A stretch of 64,000 nt of DNA, taken from assembly GCA_027422505.1 (NCBI GenBank), contig JAPQWV010001082.1, positions 1 through 64,000 on the forward strand. The letters are read 5' to 3'. This stretch comes from Craterostigma plantagineum (Eukaryota > Streptophyta > Magnoliopsida > Lamiales > Linderniaceae). Below the pieces are notes generated by a model that did not search any database, had not been told where the DNA came from, and was given only the letters and a program-made list of their open reading frames with translations. The position numbers and the translations under genes were made by a program. The stretch's first letter is position 1. Each line of letters begins with the position of its first letter. Shown here one piece after another: positions 59,004 to 64,000 of this stretch.

Positions 59004-61274
59004 ATGCCGACCAGCATCATGATTGATTACGATGGAGAATGGATAGTTGGGGATGATAATAGATATAGTTGGGTTCCAAGGATGGGAACAAATATAAAGC
59101 CCATTGGGTTCGATGTTGACTGTTGTTTGCTGGAGGATCTGCGAAACGAAATATATGAGTCTATTAGCTTAAGCGGGAGGCCGGAGTTAAAGTTTAGTTA
59201 TCAACTATATATGAGAGGTATGGAAGGTTGTGCTCCATTGTATATAAAGAATGATCGAGAATTGAAGGGTTATATCTACTTAGGGGGTCCAATGGATAGA
59301 CCAATTCTCCGTGTGGAAATTGGACTCCCTGCGACCCTTGCCCGTCAAGCTCTTGCGGATGATGAAGTTGGTCCTGTTCCAATTGAGGTTCGTAGCGGTA
59401 GAGGTGGTTACAACGATGATTATTTTGACCGTATCATCGACTTTGGTGGAGACGAAGATGTGAATTATGGGGGTGAAGGTCACAATGAGGCGAACGTGCA
59501 CGTCAACTCTGACGAGAATATTGTTACACGGCAGAACATGCACATCAATTTTGATGGCGTAAACGAAGAAGATGCAGACAGGGATGATGAGGAGGAGGAG
59601 GAAAATGTAATTATTCCTAGTGATCGTTATTCTTTTACCGACGGTTCTACCATCAAAGTCGGTGATGAATTTGAGGATAAGAGGGCTGTCAAGAAGAGGA
59701 TCCAAAGACTTGCTATAGATGCATGCTTCGAGGTCAAGATTATAAAATCTTCTCGATCGTACTACGGCGTGAGATGCAAAGAGGTGGGATGTACTTGGAG
59801 GATATGGACGGCAAGGAATAAGGATACAGCCGTATTCTCGGTTCGTACATATTGCAACACACATACGTGCGACCTTGCAAATCGGAATGCAAGACTCACT
59901 CAAGCATCATCAACCTCCGTGAGTGATATGCTTCTCGAATCTTTTCAGGGTTCTACAAGTACACCGGCCCCTAAACTAATTCAAACAATGATGAGAAATC
60001 GTGGGATCGAAGTTTCATACTTCAAAGCATGGAAAGGAGGCATTTTAGCACAAAATGCAATGAAAGGTGACCCCGATGAGAGTTACAAGTTGGTTCCGTC
60101 ATACCTGTCGACGTTGAGAAGGTTGAATCCGGGAACCATAGCGAGTCTATATCTAGACGATGAGCGGAGATTTAAACACGTATTCCTATCCCTTGGTGCT
60201 TGTATTGCGGGATACCGTCATATGAGGAAGGTTGTTTGCATCGACGGTACTTGGTTGAAAGGAAAGTATAACGGTACGTTACTCATTGCATCAGCAGAGG
60301 ATGGCGACAAACATCAGTTTCCTTTAGCTTGGGGTATAATTGACGATGTGGAGTCGATAGACGCTTGGACGTGGTTTCTGAACGAGCTCTTGGCGGTCGT
60401 ACCCAATGAGGATGATCTTGTTATCGTATCCGATAGAGCTCCTTCAATCAAAGCCGCCGTTGCAAATATCTACAGTCATGCACACCACGGTCATTGTATT
60501 TGGCATCTATCGCAAAATATGAAAGGCCGGTGTAAGAAACAGGGTGCGACTGAGACATTCATACGGATTGCTAAATTGTACAAGCAAAGCGACTTTGATT
60601 CGCAATATAGGGATTTTGAGAAAATGTTTCCTGCGGCCCATGCATATTTGGAAGCAAATGCTACTAAGGAACGATGGAGTCGAGCTTATTCTCCGACAAC
60701 TCGCTATAACATCATGACTACGAACGGAGTGGAATCGATCAATGCAAGACTCCGTGAAGAAAGAAAGTTCCCGATCATTGCGCTTCTGGAATCGATACAG
60801 AGGATGACGACTGATTGGTTTGCTAGATACAGACAGCAGTCTATTCAAGCCACCACACAGTTTACCCCGACGGTGGAGACAATAATCCGTGAAAGGTATA
60901 CGCTAAGTCAAGGGTATGAAGTTAGCGAAATCGCTCCGCAAGAGTATGATGTCCGATCTTCAGGGAGTCGTGCCGTCGTTAACTTGCAATCGAAGACATG
61001 TACGTGCCGCCAATTCGACATCGATAAGATTCCTTGTTCGCATGCAATCGCAGCGATTCTACGAGCGAACACGTCTTTCTACCCGTTGTGTTCGGCTTAT
61101 TATTCTGTCCTAACGTGGCAGTTTGCTTATCATGGACGAGTTTCGCCGGTTCCGGATCAAGCCGAATGGGATACCGTGGATCAATTGGTGCTGCCACCTC
61201 GGTCCGTAGCACGGCGTGGTCGGAGAAAAGAAAGAAGGTTTCCATCCGTCGGTGAGTTTGGTGGTAGACGCTAA
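59004..61274 (+). CDS. MULE (Mutator-like) transposase, intact 756 aa
   Basis: ATG 59004 is chosen because it follows a splice acceptor and the ATG at 58974 lies in intron sequence. Residues 1-120 form the N-terminal module of this family (YDGEW...LYIKNDRELKGYI), followed by an acidic linker. About 209-290 is the Mutator DNA-binding domain (DGSTIKVGDEFEDKRAVKKR, GCTWRIWTA). About 405-600 is the RNase H-like transposase core with D414 (CIDGTW), D477 (VSDRAPS) and E577 (TNGVESIN) as likely DDE residues and the HCIWHL motif. The SWIM finger is C666-x-C668-x9-C678-x-H680. The tail is basic. No stop or frame break occurs, unlike every other element gene here. It catalyses cut-and-paste transposition in the nucleus; domestication is possible but not indicated. 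Confidence 0.92.
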   Translation: MPTSIMIDYDGEWIVGDDNRYSWVPRMGTNIKPIGFDVDCCLLEDLRNEIYESISLSGRPELKFSYQLYMRGMEGCAPLYIKNDRELKGYIYLGGPMDRPILRVEIGLPATLARQALADDEVGPVPIEVRSGRGGYNDDYFDRIIDFGGDEDVNYGGEGHNEANVHVNSDENIVTRQNMHINFDGVNEEDADRDDEEEEENVIIPSDRYSFTDGSTIKVGDEFEDKRAVKKRIQRLAIDACFEVKIIKSSRSYYGVRCKEVGCTWRIWTARNKDTAVFSVRTYCNTHTCDLANRNARLTQASSTSVSDMLLESFQGSTSTPAPKLIQTMMRNRGIEVSYFKAWKGGILAQNAMKGDPDESYKLVPSYLSTLRRLNPGTIASLYLDDERRFKHVFLSLGACIAGYRHMRKVVCIDGTWLKGKYNGTLLIASAEDGDKHQFPLAWGIIDDVESIDAWTWFLNELLAVVPNEDDLVIVSDRAPSIKAAVANIYSHAHHGHCIWHLSQNMKGRCKKQGATETFIRIAKLYKQSDFDSQYRDFEKMFPAAHAYLEANATKERWSRAYSPTTRYNIMTTNGVESINARLREERKFPIIALLESIQRMTTDWFARYRQQSIQATTQFTPTVETIIRERYTLSQGYEVSEIAPQEYDVRSSGSRAVVNLQSKTCTCRQFDIDKIPCSHAIAAILRANTSFYPLCSAYYSVLTWQFAYHGRVSPVPDQAEWDTVDQLVLPPRSVARRGRRKERRFPSVGEFGGRR

Positions 61275-61369
61275 TTATATTTTGATGTATGACGTTTTAG
61301 TATGTTGTTAGGGATACTTCCAGATTGTGTCGATGGGAAATATTCATATTTGGCTAAATAATTGCTTAC

Positions 61370-62570
61370 TATTCACTGTTTTTCGAGTAAAGTTTGACCT
61401 CGAATAAAGTCGAATACAAAACTCGGATAAGTAAAGTTAAATATCGGAAGAAGATGCAAATATTCGCGTTGCCAAAACACTCGAATAAACTCGAACAGCG
61501 AACTCGTATAGAAACTATTTTTCGATTGGAGGCATTACTCGGATAAGTAGATTATATTTCAACTTCAACTAGAACTTATTCGAGCTGACAACTTTATTCG
61601 GAAACATTATCCGAATTAAAACCTTTTATTCGAACTTATTCGAGGTTTTTTTTTGTATAAAAGAATTTTAATTATCTCAATACGTAGATGAAGAAATATC
61701 AATATTTTGATGTTTTAGGGCCTTGATGATGTTAATAAGTCGCTTGATGAAGATAAACAATTTTCGACAAAAAATCTTCCATGACATATAATGGAATACG
61801 TTGGTACATTATACTTTAATATAGAATTGTTATCAATGTGTCATTCATATAAACATTTGGTAAAGATGATTTTTTTTTCATTTTTAATATTATTTACATT
61901 CATGAATCTGCAAAAACTATATTACTTAAGAAACACATTTAGCTTTTTCATGATTATAATAATAAGAAAATTTTGGTTGTTTTATTTTAATCGAATTACG
62001 AGTTAGCTCGAATAAAATGGAATAGAGGCTTCGAATAATGTGTAGTAATTCGTATATCCATACGTAAATATTATTCGAGTGGAATGATGAACTCGAATAA
62101 AATCGTATACGTTATTCGAATACGATATTGTAATACGAATTAATAATGTAACTCGTATAACAGAGAACGTTGAAATAACACTTAGATGTTTACGTTGTTT
62201 CTATATTATTCGAGTAAGAAGTTTTCTCGAATAAAATCGTATACGTTATTCGGATATGATATGGTAATACGAATTAATAATGTAACTCGTATAACAGAGA
62301 ACGTTGAAATAACACTTAGATGTTTACGGTGTTTCTATATTATTCGAGTAAGAAGTTTGCTCGAATAAAATCGTATACGTTATTCGAATATGATATTGTA
62401 ATACGAATTAATAATGTAACTCGTATAACAGAGAACATTGAAATAACACTTAGATGTTTACGTTGTTTCTATATTATTCGAGTAAGAAGTTGCTCGAATA
62501 AAATCGAATAAGTTATTCGTTAATGAACAATTATTCGAGTGTTCGGTTTACTCGAATAACAGAAAGTAAT
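61370..62570. repeat. TCGAATAA motif-rich region between transposase and protease genes
   Basis: About 35 (C/T)TCGAATAA or TTATTCGA sites in both orientations, AT-rich filler, and a tandem array at 62060-62500. It forms the shared 3' region of the two convergent genes. Confidence 0.75.
62060..62500. repeat. Tandem repeat, about 134-bp period, 3.3 copies
   Basis: GAGTAAGAAGTTT(T/G)CTCGAATAAAATCG recurs at about 62212, 62346 and 62479. The unit contains ACAGAGAACGTTGAAATAAC and ACTTAGATGTTTACG. Copies are over 95% identical, suggesting recent amplification. Confidence 0.85.
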
Positions 62571-62713
62571 GAAAAAAAATAACTGTGAAACTGAACTAAC
62601 CAGAAACCAAACTGAACAACCCAAAAATCCATACAAATACTCAACAATCCATTCAAAAACTGAACAATCCATACAAAAACATTTCAACAATTCCAAAATA
62701 TTCCAAAAACTGT

Positions 62714-63855
62714 TCAAACATTCCAGTTGTTAAGCCAAATACTAACAACCAAAAACAATCTAAATAAGCGAATTTTTTCGTCGTTCAGTTTGGAGAGATC
62801 ATCTCTCTTACCGAACATCATCGACATAGCCGCCCGGAGCATGTATACACCACAATCCCCGCTGTCCGAAAAAATAGAACAATTTCAAAATCTAGACAAT
62901 GAACTTTGCAAAGAAAAAAGTAAGACAAATGATACTTACCTGATCTTCCCCTGAGGGAACTTGCCGCACCGCGCATATGTAAAGTTTGCAAGATTGTCAT
63001 TTACACCGACGTGCTGAAGCATCAGAGGTATCAACTCGCAGAGGGGTTCGACGTATGGCTTTATGAACCTCATGTCCTTGTCAGCACCCCGGTCGCAGTC
63101 CAAAATCTGAACGGTTCTCTCCTTGAACCGTGCGACCAGAAGCACCCAATGAGCATTGTACCCCAACGGTATGACGGCAGCCTCCGCTTCGCTCCAGTGG
63201 AGTGACGGCTTGTGCGGGTGATTGTATTGTCCCGTAGCATGTTGTTCGAACGACGACATATCCCACGGGCGAGGTTTGGTGGACTCAAACAGTACCAATT
63301 GTGGAAAATTGGTACTCATGAAGGCCACTCTCTCCACGGGAAGCCCAAAGCGGTCTTGCATCGCTATAAAACCGTGGAATACCTCGTTGACGTGCTGCAA
63401 TAATAGCATAATATGTTATTAAGCGAAATAATTAATTAGGTAGAACGTATTGAGCTAAAAGAACATACCTCATCCGAGAGCCAAACTCTTTGAGTAGACA
63501 AGTCTTTGAAGAATTTCATCTCATAAGACTGTAGGATGCCTGCCCGTTCATCAGTTGGGCCCATTCTTTCCAACTCCACCCTTACCGCCTCCCAATTTTT
63601 AATCCTCGACTCAATGAATTGCTCTAAGTTGTTCAGGCGAGGTTTTGTACCTGGAGGGGTCGAGTCCGGCAACGGCATATACGGACTCGTCAGGACCTTC
63701 GCCTTCTTCTTCTCGCGATCAGGCTGATCCCGTTTTGTAGCGAGCACGGCGGTCCGGGGTCTTAACCGTTTGTACCGTTTCGGCCCGGCCACGTTCTCCG
63801 TCGTGGTCGAAGCGGCGTCGTCCTCCATCCCCGTCCCACCGGCCACGACCCCCAT
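62714..63855 (-). CDS. Ulp1/SENP-type cysteine protease (C48 family) of the MULE, 3 exons
   Basis: Exons on the minus strand: 63855-63469, 63394-62940 and 62861-62714, all with GT-AG borders, giving 329 codons. Exon 1 has a Gly/Thr start, a basic stretch and an ordered segment (LEQFIESRIKNWEAVRVELE). Exons 2-3 form the C48 domain: H211 (NAHWVLL), D228 (ILDCD), Q277 (FPQGK) and C284 (SGDCGVY), i.e. the whole catalytic set. Ulp1-family enzymes cut SUMO or related modifiers from proteins. The gene is convergent with the transposase, about 1.4 kb away, as in Kaonashi-type MULEs. The 5' end is uncertain: the frame stays open upstream of 63855 through a repeat to a TGA near 63992, and further exons may lie outside the window. 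Confidence 0.8.
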
Positions 63856-64000
63856 ATCCGGCCCAGTCCCAGTCGTCTCGGCCGCGATCCCCCTCCCCGT
63901 CCCACCGGCCACGACCCCGTCGTCTCGGCCGCGATCCCCATCCCCGTCCCACCGGCCACGACCCCCATATCCGGCCCAGTCCCAGTCGTCTCAGCCGCGA
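63780..64000. repeat. GC-rich tandem repeat at the 5' end of the protease gene, 113-bp period
   Basis: ACCCCCATATCCGGCCCAGT recurs at 63848 and 63961, with shorter CCCCGTCCCACCGGCCACGA copies between. The array runs off the window. The period is not a multiple of three, so each copy shifts the reading frame (AGGTG-type, RGRWDGDGDRGRD-type and so on). Confidence 0.75.

Noticed and set aside
59004..61274. Domesticated host gene (FAR1/MUSTANG-like) instead of an element gene
   Set aside because: The neighbouring Ulp1-like gene, motif arrays and tandem repeats fit a mobile element; there is no positive sign of domestication, though synteny data could reopen this.

Overview
The window is nuclear DNA of a flowering plant, probably a eudicot. 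Introns carry GT-AG borders, one host gene belongs to a plant-specific family (DUF1399/GRDP), and the rest is plant mobile DNA of nearly every class. The species cannot be named from the sequence.

Only the first 5 kb is ordinary gene space. A PB1-domain gene (1-633, +, entering from the left edge) faces a glycine-rich-domain protein gene (5094-854, -) for which a continuous 8-exon, 755-codon model can be assembled. Introns of that gene hold a hAT MITE with a perfect 8-bp target duplication, a foldback repeat that the MITE interrupts, and another MITE candidate.

From 7.3 to 58.1 kb the window is a stack of transposable elements, many closed by exact target-site duplications (TSDs). They are: a very young Copia element (7359-12764, TSD TAACC); a second Copia element on the minus strand (13015-23586, TSD CAATA) whose 3' LTR is split by a truncated CACTA element; a 9.2-kb LTR element with no recognisable polyprotein (24350-33531, TSD AACTC) packed with tandem repeats and hairpin-plus-polypurine modules and interrupted by a 928-bp hAT; two abutting Helitrons (34462-34837 and 34841-39048), the larger with an apparent SEC61-gamma fragment; two decayed copies of a MULE open reading frame start (40.0-41.1 kb); a decayed third Copia element (about 42.6-56 kb, -) split by a large-LTR Copia element (43246-51157, TSD TCTAG) that itself holds two Gypsy-type LTRs; a third hAT MITE; a 981-bp Mutator-type element carrying a captured exon; and a complete 536-bp TRIM.

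The right end (about 58.3 kb to the edge) is the most notable part. It holds an uninterrupted 756-aa MULE transposase with DDE residues and a SWIM finger, convergent with a three-exon Ulp1/SENP-type cysteine protease whose His-Asp-Gln-Cys residues are all present. Palindromic TTCGAATAA-type motifs lie on both sides of the transposase. This is the layout of Ulp1-carrying (Kaonashi-type) MULEs, and the copy looks coding-competent as far as the window shows it.

Several other element reading frames are broken by single-base changes in short homopolymer runs. That raises the question of assembly error versus real decay.
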